Shown here piece by piece: positions 25,202-34,626 of a stretch of DNA of 64,000 nt (the stretch's first letter is position 1; every line of letters starts with the position of its first letter). The notes beneath the pieces are model-generated. The model did not search any database. It saw only the letters and a list, made by a program, of their open reading frames with translations, and had not been told where the DNA came from. The position numbers and the translations under genes are program-made. Origin of the DNA: Bdellovibrio bacteriovorus (GTDB taxonomy: Bacteria; Bdellovibrionota; Bdellovibrionia; Bdellovibrionales; Bdellovibrionaceae); contig NZ_CP102930.1 of NCBI RefSeq assembly GCF_025558485.1, forward strand, positions 806,001 through 870,000, in the 5' to 3' direction.

Positions 25202-25812
25202 AGCGACAGATTATTTCCGCCGTCGTCCAGCCGTTCCGGGCGACGCCAATAGGAATACTGGGGTGTCCATTCCTCCAGACCAACTCCGGCAAGACTCAGA
25301 ATGTTCCATATCGAACAAAAGTCATCTCCGGGACCAAAGACGCTGCTGTTTTTTCTAAAGATCCGCTCGCCTCTTTTTTCATAGCACACAATACCCGGCA
25401 TATTGCTCTGTCCGGCCAAAACACTTTGTTCCCGAATGTAAAGTCCACCTCCGTGAGAAATCATATTAAACCGCCAGCCGCGCGAATTGGCGAAACGTCT
25501 CTGCACGTCCGGCGTATCCTTGGACAACATCACCACTGCAAACTGATCCTCCAACGCAGGCAAAAAGCCGTTGATCCCGTCCCCCCATAAAGTACAGGAT
25601 CGACAACCCTGTCCCATATTGTGAATGGCAAGCAGACGACTTTTATCAGCAAATAGATCTCTTAAGGTGACTTCTGCATTCATACTGTGAAAGATATAAT
25701 TCTTCACCTCCACCGCCGGTGACTCTTTTCTTAAGGACTCCAAGCGACGATGCAGGCGATAAATTTCGTTTTCCACTTTCTGAATTTCATTTAAGGGATG
25801 TTCATTCAGCAT
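25198..25812 (-). CDS. DUF899 thioredoxin-fold protein
   Basis: A 204-residue protein. FADKSRLLAIHNMGQGCRSCTLWGDGING carries the CxxC motif of the DUF899 family, followed by FAVVMLSKDTPDVQRRFANSRGW and SVFGPGDDFCSIWNIL, with WTPQYSYWRRP near the end. These are thioredoxin-like but usually described as dithiol-disulphide isomerase-like proteins of unknown substrate. AGGAGG upstream of the ATG. N-terminal 45 residues are helical and charged. Confidence 0.85.
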   Translation of the reverse strand: MLNEHPLNEIQKVENEIYRLHRRLESLRKESPAVEVKNYIFHSMNAEVTLRDLFADKSRLLAIHNMGQGCRSCTLWGDGINGFLPALEDQFAVVMLSKDTPDVQRRFANSRGWRFNMISHGGGLYIREQSVLAGQSNMPGIVCYEKRGERIFRKNSSVFGPGDDFCSIWNILSLAGVGLEEWTPQYSYWRRPERLDDGGNNLSL

Positions 25813-25918
25813 AAAGCCTCCTGATAGGACCTATTTTAAAGTGTTCACATCAGGAAGTCTGAAAAATCCTCGAGCCTCTGTCAGATCTCAAAAGGGAGGC
25901 TGGCCGCCATTCGACATA

Positions 25919-26818
25919 TTAGCTAAGCTTCTGCCCCAGTATCCAGATAATCCGCAGCAGATTTTCCGGAATCTCCTGCCGATCCTCCACACTCCAGGCT
26001 GCTGATAACATGGAATAGCAAAAACACCAGGACAGAATTCTTTGTCCATCCCAGGGAAGTTCCTCTGACAGAATTTGCAGTCTGGTTTCCAGTATCCCCT
26101 GCATGTCCCCTTGCGGATAGAAATCCAACGGATTGTTGATCATGGCGCCGACCTCAAATGCCGGATCACCGACATAGCCATGAGGATCAATCACAGTCCA
26201 TGAATCCCCGGAAGACAGAATATTGTCATGATGAAGATCCCCATGCAGCAGCACATCCTGTGGAGCCGTCATACAGAGGTCCTGAAAAAGAAACGCCGAC
26301 AAGTGCACAAGTTCTGTCGGAACCTTGCCATGAAGCTTCTCCAGCGTCGGAATAAATTCACGCACATGTCGAAATGGCTTCGGCACAGCATCCACAGGCT
26401 TTCCCAATCGCAATATGACTTTGGCCAGAACACGTGTGGCTTCCGCATCTTTTCCCTGACGTACCAAAGACTTCAGCGAATCTCCGGGTCTCACTTTCTC
26501 CATTAGAAATGCTTTAATACGCGAATCATGTCCCAAAATTTCAGGCGTCACGTCCGGATAAAACTGAAACCATTGCAGTTCTTTTTCCAACACTCCATCG
26601 GGGCAAAGAATTTTAATGACAACTTCTTTGTCATCCTGATTTCTTTTTCCAAAGCCGACGAAGTTATAAGACAGATCCTGTGCCGGAATCAGAAACTGCC
26701 AGTTCCATTTTCTTTCCAATTCGGAAATTAAAGACGGCAGACTTTGCAACCACACTTCGCCACTGGTGCCAAAAGTATCCTGAATGTTCCTGGTGAATGC
26801 GTCTGAGTACTTCATCAT
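25919..26818 (-). CDS. Aminoglycoside/hydroxyurea phosphotransferase family kinase
   Basis: A 299-residue kinase-fold protein. Brenner motif VLLHGDLHHDNILSS (catalytic Asp) and the metal-binding VIDPHGYVGDPAFEVGAMINNP are those of APH(6)/APH_6_hur kinases; KEVVIKILCPDG holds the ATP-binding Lys. Streptomycin 6-phosphotransferases share these motifs, but most chromosomal members have unknown substrates, so resistance is not implied. Divergent from the M14 carboxypeptidase gene. Confidence 0.85.
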   Translation of the reverse strand: MMKYSDAFTRNIQDTFGTSGEVWLQSLPSLISELERKWNWQFLIPAQDLSYNFVGFGKRNQDDKEVVIKILCPDGVLEKELQWFQFYPDVTPEILGHDSRIKAFLMEKVRPGDSLKSLVRQGKDAEATRVLAKVILRLGKPVDAVPKPFRHVREFIPTLEKLHGKVPTELVHLSAFLFQDLCMTAPQDVLLHGDLHHDNILSSGDSWTVIDPHGYVGDPAFEVGAMINNPLDFYPQGDMQGILETRLQILSEELPWDGQRILSWCFCYSMLSAAWSVEDRQEIPENLLRIIWILGQKLS

Positions 26819-26897
26819 CTAAGACCTTAATCCAGTTTGTCGAAGTGGTCCAGAAGCGTATTTTGACTTCGTGCCAGAACACATTGAGCCTAGTTCC

Positions 26898-27764
26898 ATG
26901 CTAGAAATGATTTTGTCCCTTTTCCTAATGACGAAAGCTGCTCCTGCAAGCAATTACACCAGTGTTCAAGACACTCTTCGTAGAATTTCTCAGGAGAACC
27001 CCACAACAACTCAATGGATTGACATCGGTCTTTCTGATTCCGGCCAGATGATTTCCGGCCTGAAAATCGGAAACGGCGAAGTTTCCGACCTGATCGTCGC
27101 CACTCATCATGGCAACGAATACGGATCTACCGCAGTCGCCCTGGGCGCAGCGGAATCCTTTGCCCGCAATCCAATCCCGGGTCATACCGTTTATGTGATT
27201 CCTGTGTTGAACATCTCCGGTTACAACTCACGCAATCGCTACGAACGAACTTCGGGCGGCTCGATTGACCAAAACCGTGATTATCCGGGACCTTGCGTTT
27301 CAGGTGTTTCCCACAAATCCAAAGCGACGAAAGCTTTGGCGGAATTCCTGGAACAGGCCAACATTGTCAGCTCGGCAACCCTGCACACGCACTGGCCCGC
27401 AGTTTTGTACCCTTGGGGTTTTTCCACTCGTGACACTCAAACGGAATATGACAGCACCTTTATCGGTCTTTCCAAAGATGCCGTCGTGGAAAGTGGCTAT
27501 CAGGTAGGAAACTCCAAAGAGCTTCTTTATGCCGCTGATGGAGCTTTTGAAGACTATGCCTACTGGAAACACGGTGTCTGGTCTTTGCTGTTTGAGATGG
27601 GAACAACTCATTCCCCTTCCCAATCACAGATGAAACAGATGATCGACGTCAACGTGCCGGGTCTTCGCCGCTTCTTTGAAAACGCGCCAAAACAGCGCGC
27701 GGTAAATCATGCCTTTACCGGCAAATGTGACAAGAGTTCCCGTCAAAGAGAACACTTGGAATAA
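26898..27764 (+). CDS. Secreted M14-family zinc carboxypeptidase
   Basis: A 288-residue exported protein (signal peptide MLEMILSLFLMTKAAPA). Zinc ligands HxxE in ATHHGNEYGS and the third His in LHTHWPA; catalytic Glu in LFEMGTTHSP; RYERTSGGSIDQNRDYPG matches the substrate-binding Asn-Arg segment. This is the layout of M14 metallocarboxypeptidases acting on peptide or peptidoglycan stem ends. ATG 26898 starts the signal peptide; a GTG 27 bases earlier would break it. Predatory bacteria carry many such enzymes, which fits the setting. Confidence 0.88.
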   Translation: MLEMILSLFLMTKAAPASNYTSVQDTLRRISQENPTTTQWIDIGLSDSGQMISGLKIGNGEVSDLIVATHHGNEYGSTAVALGAAESFARNPIPGHTVYVIPVLNISGYNSRNRYERTSGGSIDQNRDYPGPCVSGVSHKSKATKALAEFLEQANIVSSATLHTHWPAVLYPWGFSTRDTQTEYDSTFIGLSKDAVVESGYQVGNSKELLYAADGAFEDYAYWKHGVWSLLFEMGTTHSPSQSQMKQMIDVNVPGLRRFFENAPKQRAVNHAFTGKCDKSSRQREHLE

Positions 27765-27770
27765 TCAAGC

Positions 27771-28731
27771 TTATCTGACCTGAAGAACAATCTTGCCCGT
27801 GTGCTGACTGGATTCCATAAGCACATGGGCTTCGGATGCCTGACCCAACGGCAAGACCTTAAAGATCACCGGCTTCATCTGCCCCTGATTTAACATCGGC
27901 CAAATATTTTTCTCCAACGCCTGGGCAATACGGGTTTTTTCCGTCACCGGACGTGCACGCAATGTCGATCCGGTCACCGTCAGTCTTTTGAACATGACTT
28001 TGCGAAGATCCAGCTCCACCTTGGCGCCCTGTAAAGTGGCGATTTGCACAAGTCGCCCCTGCATGGCCAACGCCTCAAGGTTTCGGGCAAAGTAATCACC
28101 ACCCACCATATCCAGAATGACATCCACGCCACGGTCATTCGTTTCCTTCTTCACAACGCTGACGAAGTCCTCTTCTTTGTACAGGATGACTTTTTCCGCC
28201 CCCAGTTCCTGACAGATAGAAACGGATTCCTTCTTACCCACAGTGGTAAAGACCCTTGCGCCCATCGCCGCAGCCATTTGAATCGCAGTCGTACCGATGC
28301 CACCGGCCCCGCCATGGATCAGAATACTTTCACCTTTTTTTAGCGCCCCGCTTTCAAATACATTTGTCCAAACCGTAAAAAATGTTTCCGGTAAAGCTGC
28401 CGCTTCGATCATGCTCATTCCCGCCGGAATCGGAAGACACTGCCCTTCTGGTGCAGGGACATATTGCGCATAACCTCCACCAGTCACCAGAGCACACACT
28501 TCGTCATGCAGTTTCCAGCGCGTGACATCCTTCCCGACAGCCACAATACTTCCGGCCACTTCAAGGCCTGGAATATCCGATGCACCCGGAGGAGGTGGAT
28601 AAACCCCCTGCCTTTGGGCGCAGTCGGGACGATTCACACTCCACCATGCCGGCTCAGGCGCAGGACGTGGATCTGGCAGACAAACGATGGAAATCCTGAT
28701 CAGTAATAAGAATACGAGGTTCTGTGGTCAT
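27771..28731 (-). pseudogene. Zinc-type NAD(P)H:quinone oxidoreductase with frameshifted 5' end
   Basis: From 28637 to 27771 an open frame encodes the body of an MDR-superfamily quinone oxidoreductase: GASDIPGLEVAGSIVAVG, LPETFFTVWTNVFESG, HGGAGGIGTTAIQMA (NADP-binding), then the C-terminal closing strand. The normal N-terminal 45 residues are missing from this frame. A strong start exists upstream (AGGAGG 28737-28742, ATG 28729-28731) but its frame ends in TGA at 28654-28656 after 25 codons. The other frame between them still reads LPDPRPAPEP, the conserved family linker, and is five residues short before VNRPDCAQRQG. So the gene has lost bases near 28650-28720, or the sequence has errors there. 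A GTG at 28637 could give a shortened protein. Confidence 0.75.
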
Positions 28732-28823
28732 AAATTCCTCCTAAAGAGAGAATGATGTTATGTGTGTATTTTGATTTTTTTAAAAAAGATGTTCAGAGAA
28801 CAAATAAGATAGAACTAGGCCTT

Positions 28824-28842
28824 CAGCAGATCTTCTCTGCTG
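28824..28842. repeat. Short perfect hairpin in intergenic region
   Basis: CAGCAGA-TCTTC-TCTGCTG, 7-bp stem, in the 221-base region between the damaged oxidoreductase and the PhnD-like gene. No T-run follows; the rest of that region shows nothing else I can support. Confidence 0.4.
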
Positions 28843-28952
28843 CAACAAAATCTTAGAATAAGATTCATGAATGTTGAACGGCGCATGGGTTCATTAGACC
28901 CCAAATTTAGGTTTTTTTCAAGGTCAGGCGCGAAATGCCCCTAAGTTGCTGA

Positions 28953-29846
28953 TTACTTTACAAGATCCTGAACCTTCTGGCCCAGATCCAAGAGCATTTG
29001 GCGGGCGCTGTCATAATCTTTATCAGAGCAATCTTTGAATCCCGTCAGATGATAAAGCTTTTTTAACGCCTTTCCCCCTTCCGGAGTGGAAGAAAAACTT
29101 TTTAGTGCCTGACTGATTTTCTTTTCCAATTCGGGTGGGAAGTTCTTGCGATAGACCACAGGCTCACTGGGAATCGGCCCGGTCTTGGCCAGAATACGCA
29201 CCTTTTCATAGACATCCGGAAACTGCATGGTCACCAGACGACGCGCATCCTGAGGCACGCCATTTTCAGCAGGGGTGTTGTAGGTCGCCCCCGCATCCAC
29301 TCGGCCCTGATAAACCATGGTGACCACACTGTCGTGCTTTCCGGCGAAGATGGTTTCACCAAGTTTGATTTTTTCATCCTGTAAAAGCTTCGCCGCCAGC
29401 ACATATCCCGAAGTTGATACAGGATCAACAAAGGCAAACTTCTTTCCTTTCAAATCCTGCAAATTTTTAATCTTGGGATTGGCTGTGATGATCTGCCCCC
29501 AGTATTCGGAGTACTCGCCATTAACCCCCATCAGTCTGGCGGTTGCCCCGTACTTTTCGTGAGCCAGAATGTATCCAAAAGGATTTAATATCGCCACATC
29601 GACACGTTCTGATCCCATGGCCTCCACCACAGCCACGAAGCTGACCGGCACCTGCACACGAACATGAACGCCGCTTTGCTGCAGAATCCATTTCTCAAGA
29701 ATTTTTCCATTTTCCATCAGCACCGCAGAGTCCTGCCCCGGCACCAGTGCAAGACGAACCGGCTTGTCCGAAGAACCCAACTCCTTTTGTGACGTGCATG
29801 TAATCATAAAGGCTGAACATGCAATGACGAGTACTTTCTTCAACAC
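28953..29846 (-). CDS. PhnD-like phosphate/phosphonate binding lipoprotein
   Basis: A 297-residue lipoprotein: signal peptide with lipobox MITC, then a PhnD/SsuA-type binding fold (RLALVPGQDSAVLMENGKILEKWI, VDVAILNPFGYILAHEKYG, GKKFAFVDPVSTSGYVLA and GAGATYNT-type VDAGATYNTPAEN). The start is GTG 29846 with AGGAG nine bases upstream. No PhnC/PhnE transport genes lie nearby; the gene is divergent from a phosphorelay operon whose sensor has a large periplasmic domain. It may feed that sensor, which is inference. Confidence 0.88.
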   Translation of the reverse strand: MLKKVLVIACSAFMITCTSQKELGSSDKPVRLALVPGQDSAVLMENGKILEKWILQQSGVHVRVQVPVSFVAVVEAMGSERVDVAILNPFGYILAHEKYGATARLMGVNGEYSEYWGQIITANPKIKNLQDLKGKKFAFVDPVSTSGYVLAAKLLQDEKIKLGETIFAGKHDSVVTMVYQGRVDAGATYNTPAENGVPQDARRLVTMQFPDVYEKVRILAKTGPIPSEPVVYRKNFPPELEKKISQALKSFSSTPEGGKALKKLYHLTGFKDCSDKDYDSARQMLLDLGQKVQDLVK

Positions 29847-29971
29847 AAGCGCTTCTCCTGAAATTTATTTTTCCAATCTACTCTCGGTATTAAATGTATG
29901 CAATAAACACTGTCATAAACTAATATGAATTGAAAATCTGAGCCATTATCGAGGATAAGGAGGGCATGGAA

Positions 29972-30277
29972 ATGTCTAAAGTGAAGGTTGAAATTGATGC
30001 TGATCTACAGGATCTGGTTCCGCAATTTGTCGAGAACCGCAAGAAGGACATCGAGTCCCTGACTGCCCTCATAGAGAAAAACGATCTCACGGCCATTGCT
30101 CAGATGGCTCATAAAATCAAGGGCGCAGCTGCCGGATATGGTTTCGTGGAACTAAGTGAACTGGCTGCTCAGATGGAAGTTGCCGCGAAGAAAAACGATC
30201 CCACTCCTCTGCCAGAGCTTCTAAAGAAAATGAAAATTCACTTTCTTAACATCGATATCCATTACGTTCCAATGTAG
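29972..30277 (+). CDS. Histidine phosphotransfer (Hpt) protein
   Basis: A 101-residue single Hpt domain. MAHKIKGAAAGYGFVELSELAAQME is the phospho-acceptor helix; His47 is the predicted phosphorylated residue. It would relay phosphate between the receiver of the downstream hybrid kinase and a response regulator. I chose ATG 29972 because GGAGG (29959-29963) lies eight bases before it; an ATG six bases earlier is too close. Six bases separate it from the kinase gene. Confidence 0.92.
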   Translation: MSKVKVEIDADLQDLVPQFVENRKKDIESLTALIEKNDLTAIAQMAHKIKGAAAGYGFVELSELAAQMEVAAKKNDPTPLPELLKKMKIHFLNIDIHYVPM

Positions 30278-30283
30278 GAGTCT

Positions 30284-33200
30284 ATGAGCCACAAAAACCG
30301 CCTGTTTCTTTTCACCTCAGTTTTGGTGCTGGGCACGCTCCTGGTCGCCGGAACTGTGGGTTATAAGATGGGCAGTTCTTCGTTGGAACAAAGCACTCGT
30401 GAACGTCTGGTGCAAATTCGTCAGTCCAAGGCTGAAGAACTGCAAAGTGAATTCGCCTATCTTAAAAACACTCTGGTTCTGACCTCGGAATATTCGCCAG
30501 CCTTAAGATTTCTGGAACGATTTCCACAGGAACTTCAACAAATTCAGGACTGGCTGCGCCGCCATCCCAGCCAGAACCAATGGCGCAAGGGGCTGGCTGA
30601 AAACTCGCAACTGACCCAGGTTTCCGACCTTGAAAAAGTTCTGAACCAAATGACAGCCCTGCCTTTGTTCCTGCAGTATCAGTTCTTACAAAGCTCAAAA
30701 AATATCGGGCGCCCCCTGTCTCAAGTTGCCACCGTGCCGGGATTTCCGGATTTGGCTTACTTCAAAAGCTACGAAGCCTTGCATGGCAAGTTATTCGAGG
30801 TTTTGGAACGCGCACATCTTGGCGACATTCTGCTGGTGGACCCGCAGGGTATCGTGGCTTATTCCGCGTTGAAGGGTTTGGACTTTGGCGAAAATCTGAT
30901 GGTCGGAACTTTTGCAAACTCCCGCCTGTCGCAGGCCTATCGCTGGTCCCTGAATGCTCCTAAAGGAGCCACCAAATTTTTCGACTTCACCTCTTTAAGT
31001 CATTTCTGGCACATACCAGTGGGTTTGATGGTAATGCCTCTGTTTGATCAGAACAAATTTGTGGGCAGTTTGATTTTCCAGATTCCTTTAGAAAGAATCG
31101 ACCGCATTCTTTCCAACAATAAAAACTGGAAGGATCTGGGGCTGGCGGAAACAGGTGAAATCGTGGCCTTCGGACCGGATGGCTTTATTCGCAACAATCC
31201 CCGTCTGTTCCTGCAATCACCGGAAGCTTTTCTTAAAAAAGTTCGCAATCAGGATGACTCGCTGGTGGTTCTGGATAGCATTCGCCGCTCGCACAATGCC
31301 GCTTTGTCGGTGGTTCTTCCCAGTAATCAGGTCAAACGCTACATGGACAAGGCCACCTTGTTTGAATCCTCTGATGATTATCTGGAAACTCCCAGCCTGC
31401 AATCCATCGGGCGCGTGAATATCCTGGATAGCAATGATTGGATTCTTATCAGCAAAACCAGCCTGAATGAAATTCTGGCGCCACTGTCATTTAAAATCCC
31501 GTGGTTCTTCGTTGGCGGTTTCCTGATCTGGAGTCTGGCCCTGGCCGGAGCCTGGCTGCTGTATCGCCGAATCTTTTTCCCCACGGCAGTTCTGGCTGAC
31601 GGGTTGGAAAAGCTAAAAGAACATCAATTCACCGAAACCCTGCCGCTGAATCAGGAAGACGAGTTTCAGGATATCTACAAAAAGTTCAATGAGGTTTCCG
31701 AAGAATTCCGCAAAACCCAAGTCGCCCGCGATTTTTTGGAAAACGTGGTTCATTCACTGAACGAGGTCTTCTTTGTTGTCGAAGTAGAGGAAACCACACC
31801 AGGCAAAAATGTTTTCCGCATTCGTGGCTTCAATCCGGCGGCGCAGAATCTTCTGGGTGCAAGTGCCGTGGCTCTTAAAAGCACGGACCTGCGCAACTGG
31901 ATCGATACGGACTATAAAAAGATTGAAGACTCCCTTCACCGCAATATCAGCATCAAAAATCCTCACAGTTCTGAAGCTATTCTGAAAAAAGTGACGGGCG
32001 ATAAAGTCCCTCTGGAGCTTTCTTGGGCTCGCATCCGCAGTGACCGTTCCAGTAAGGTCATTCTGGCCCTGATCGGCGCCGACATGACCTGGAAAAAAGA
32101 TATCGAAAAAGAGCTGCGCCTTAAAGAAGAGCTTCTTAAGGAATCCCAAGCATTGTCCAAAACCGGATCTTTCCGTTGGGACATTAAAACCGGACGCTGC
32201 CTGTGGTCTGAAGAGGAATTCCAACTTCTTGGCCTGACACCGGAAAATGTGGTCCCCAGCTATGACCTGTTCCGTTCCCTGATCCATTCAGAAGACCTGC
32301 CATCCTTTGATAAAGCCATCGCCGAAGCTCACAAGAACATTCTGCCATTCCATGTGGACCTGCGTATGAAAAAGGACACCAATGAACTGATCTGGGTTCG
32401 CTGCAAAGGACGCACAGAATACGACGACTATGGCAATGCCCTTTATATGTATGTGACCACTCAGGACATCACGGAACTTCGCCGTGCAGAACAGTCCTTG
32501 ATTGCCACTAAGAATGAAGCTTTAAAGTCCTCGCAGGCAAAATCCGAGTTTCTTGCACAAATGAGTCACGAGATCCGCACACCGATGAATGCCATCATGG
32601 GTATGGCCGAGCTTTTAAAAGAAACGAAACTGGACGCAGATCAGAAATACTACGTGACGATCTTCTGCAAGGCCGGAGAGGTTCTGATGTCGCTTATTAA
32701 CGACATTCTGGATTTGTCAAAAATTGAAGCCGGTGAAGTGTCCATCGAAAACATTCCGTTCGATCTTAAAAAGATTTTGACCGATCTTGAGGACATGATT
32801 AAGCCGCGTGCCCTGGAAAAGGGACTGCAATGCACTTGTGAAATTGCTCCGGGAATTTCGCCTTATCTGATGGGTGACCCGACAAAACTGCGACAGGTGC
32901 TGATCAATCTGATTGGAAACTCCATTAAGTTCACCAACAAGGGACATGTGCGGATTCTGATCGGTAAAAACCCTTCTAAAAAGGACACCCTGCTGATCAG
33001 CGTGACAGACACTGGAATCGGAATCCCTGAAGAAAAACAGAATGTTATCTTTCAGAAGTTCTCTCAGGCGGACAATTCCATCACCCGTAAATATGGGGGT
33101 ACGGGATTGGGGCTGGCTATTTCCAAAAGTCTGGTCGAACTTATGGGTGGACAAATCTGGTTTAAAAGTAAACCCGGCGCCGGGACAACTTTCTTTTTCA

Positions 33201-33679
33201 CCATTCCTTATCGCGAACAGATCTATAATCCTGTGACGCATCAGCCACTTTCCCTGAAGGCGCCGGAGCTGGACTTTATTCAACCCAAAGTGCGTGATCC
33301 AAATAAAAAGATCCGCATTCTTATTGCCGATGACACTGAAGACAATAGAACCCTGTTCACACATTATTTGAAGAACGAACCTTACGAAATAATTGAAGCA
33401 GAGAATGGACTTCAGGCCATAGATCAGATAAAGTCAGGTGAGTTTGACATCGTCTTTATGGACGTGCAAATGCCTGAGATGGATGGCTATGCGGCCACAG
33501 ATCGAATCCGGGAGTGGGAACGAGACGAGCATAAAAGCCCGGTTCCCATCATAGCCTTAACGGCTCATGCCCTTTCGGAAGATCGACAGAAATCTCTGAA
33601 GGCTGGATGCAATGACCACATTGCCAAGCCCTTTAAGAAGGACACCCTGTTGGGAGTCATTAATAAATACTCTTTGTAG
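30284..33679 (+). CDS. Hybrid sensor histidine kinase with periplasmic sensor, HAMP, two PAS and a receiver
   Basis: A 1131-residue inner-membrane kinase. Transmembrane helix about 6-28, large periplasmic region to about 404 (double-Cache-like pattern, LLVDPQGIVAYSALKG), second helix 405-428, HAMP to about 480, PAS 485-600, PAS_3-type 620-735 (LSKTGSFRWDIKTG), HisKA with AQMSHEIRTPMNAIMG and His762, HATPase with LINLIGNSIKFTNKG, DTGIGIPEE, GTGLGLAISK, and a C-terminal receiver (ILIADDTEDNR) with predicted acceptor Asp1060 in FMDVQMPEMDGY. Lies between hpt and a response regulator in one operon. Confidence 0.95.
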   Translation: MSHKNRLFLFTSVLVLGTLLVAGTVGYKMGSSSLEQSTRERLVQIRQSKAEELQSEFAYLKNTLVLTSEYSPALRFLERFPQELQQIQDWLRRHPSQNQWRKGLAENSQLTQVSDLEKVLNQMTALPLFLQYQFLQSSKNIGRPLSQVATVPGFPDLAYFKSYEALHGKLFEVLERAHLGDILLVDPQGIVAYSALKGLDFGENLMVGTFANSRLSQAYRWSLNAPKGATKFFDFTSLSHFWHIPVGLMVMPLFDQNKFVGSLIFQIPLERIDRILSNNKNWKDLGLAETGEIVAFGPDGFIRNNPRLFLQSPEAFLKKVRNQDDSLVVLDSIRRSHNAALSVVLPSNQVKRYMDKATLFESSDDYLETPSLQSIGRVNILDSNDWILISKTSLNEILAPLSFKIPWFFVGGFLIWSLALAGAWLLYRRIFFPTAVLADGLEKLKEHQFTETLPLNQEDEFQDIYKKFNEVSEEFRKTQVARDFLENVVHSLNEVFFVVEVEETTPGKNVFRIRGFNPAAQNLLGASAVALKSTDLRNWIDTDYKKIEDSLHRNISIKNPHSSEAILKKVTGDKVPLELSWARIRSDRSSKVILALIGADMTWKKDIEKELRLKEELLKESQALSKTGSFRWDIKTGRCLWSEEEFQLLGLTPENVVPSYDLFRSLIHSEDLPSFDKAIAEAHKNILPFHVDLRMKKDTNELIWVRCKGRTEYDDYGNALYMYVTTQDITELRRAEQSLIATKNEALKSSQAKSEFLAQMSHEIRTPMNAIMGMAELLKETKLDADQKYYVTIFCKAGEVLMSLINDILDLSKIEAGEVSIENIPFDLKKILTDLEDMIKPRALEKGLQCTCEIAPGISPYLMGDPTKLRQVLINLIGNSIKFTNKGHVRILIGKNPSKKDTLLISVTDTGIGIPEEKQNVIFQKFSQADNSITRKYGGTGLGLAISKSLVELMGGQIWFKSKPGAGTTFFFTIPYREQIYNPVTHQPLSLKAPELDFIQPKVRDPNKKIRILIADDTEDNRTLFTHYLKNEPYEIIEAENGLQAIDQIKSGEFDIVFMDVQMPEMDGYAATDRIREWERDEHKSPVPIIALTAHALSEDRQKSLKAGCNDHIAKPFKKDTLLGVINKYSL

Positions 33680-33691
33680 GGAGAATTCAGA

Positions 33692-34192
33692 ATGACGGGA
33701 CAAGAAGAGAAAAGTCGTTTACTGATAGTAGAAGACGATTCTGATATCCGTGAACTTCTGAAGCACTTTCTGAAAGAGTTTGTTGATGAAATCGTGGAGG
33801 CCGAAGATGGCTCTGCTGCCCTTCAGTTCGTCAAGGCACAGGAATTTGACACAATCCTTTCCGATATTGAAATGCCCCATATGAACGGTCTTAAGTTTTT
33901 GGCGTATGTCCGCTCTTTGGGACAGATGACTCCGTTCGTGGTTCTGACCGCCCACGGCGATCATTCCCGGGCTCTGGAGGCCCTGTCTTTGGGTGCCTTT
34001 GATTTCATTACCAAGGATTCCAAACGCAAAGTTGTGATCGAAAGCGTCTGTGCAGCTCTGAAGTTCGGGCGCGAGATGAAAACGTCCAAAAACGACCCTG
34101 TGAGATCCACTCATCTTCGCAAAATTTATGCAGACATGTCCAAGTCCTCTGAAATGCGCCTGCGTAAAATTATCGAAGAGATGTCCTCTTAG
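33692..34192 (+). CDS. Single-domain-type response regulator
   Basis: A 166-residue protein with a receiver domain (residues 9-125): acidic pair in LLIVEDDSDIRELL, acceptor Asp58 in TILSDIEMPHMNGL, Thr/Ser in VVLTAHGDH and the Lys in FITKDSK. The last 40 residues are helical and charged with no recognised DNA-binding or enzymatic output. It sits 12 bases after the hybrid kinase and is probably its Hpt-linked target. Confidence 0.92.
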   Translation: MTGQEEKSRLLIVEDDSDIRELLKHFLKEFVDEIVEAEDGSAALQFVKAQEFDTILSDIEMPHMNGLKFLAYVRSLGQMTPFVVLTAHGDHSRALEALSLGAFDFITKDSKRKVVIESVCAALKFGREMKTSKNDPVRSTHLRKIYADMSKSSEMRLRKIIEEMSS

Positions 34193-34218
34193 ATCTGTCC
34201 CCATATTGGAGCTACCTC

Positions 34219-34626
34219 ATGGTTAAAATGTCTGCAGTTTATCAAGGTGAAAAACATTGTGAAATCACGCACGCCCCGTCTTCAGCGCGCATTGAAACAG
34301 ATGCTCCGCGCGACAACAACGGCAAGGGCGAAGCCTTTTCTCCGACGGATCTTTTGGGTGCCGCTATAGGTTCCTGCATGATGACGGTCATGGCTATCGC
34401 CGCAGAAAAAGATGGCGTTGAACTAAAAGGCACACGCGTCGAAGTTGAAAAAGAAATGGGCACAAATCCCCGTCGTATCGTAAAGCTGAACGTGGTTTTG
34501 CACATGCCTCAGAATATTCCGCACGACTATCGCAAAAAACTGGAACAAATCGCCAATACCTGCCCGGTGAAACAAAGCGTGCATCCTGATATGCAGATCC
34601 CCGTTTTATTCCACTACGACATTTAA
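34219..34626 (+). CDS. OsmC/Ohr-family peroxiredoxin-like protein
   Basis: A 135-residue OsmC-fold protein. The two redox cysteines are in AAIGSCMMTVMAIAAE and ANTCPVKQSVH; PTDLLGAAIGSC is the family turn. Such proteins reduce organic hydroperoxides. The gene abuts the convergent pbpC gene with no base between the stop codons. Confidence 0.92.
   Translation: MVKMSAVYQGEKHCEITHAPSSARIETDAPRDNNGKGEAFSPTDLLGAAIGSCMMTVMAIAAEKDGVELKGTRVEVEKEMGTNPRRIVKLNVVLHMPQNIPHDYRKKLEQIANTCPVKQSVHPDMQIPVLFHYDI

Noticed and set aside
25919-26818. Streptomycin resistance gene
   Set aside because: The family fold is clear but the substrate cannot be inferred from it; no mobile context is present.
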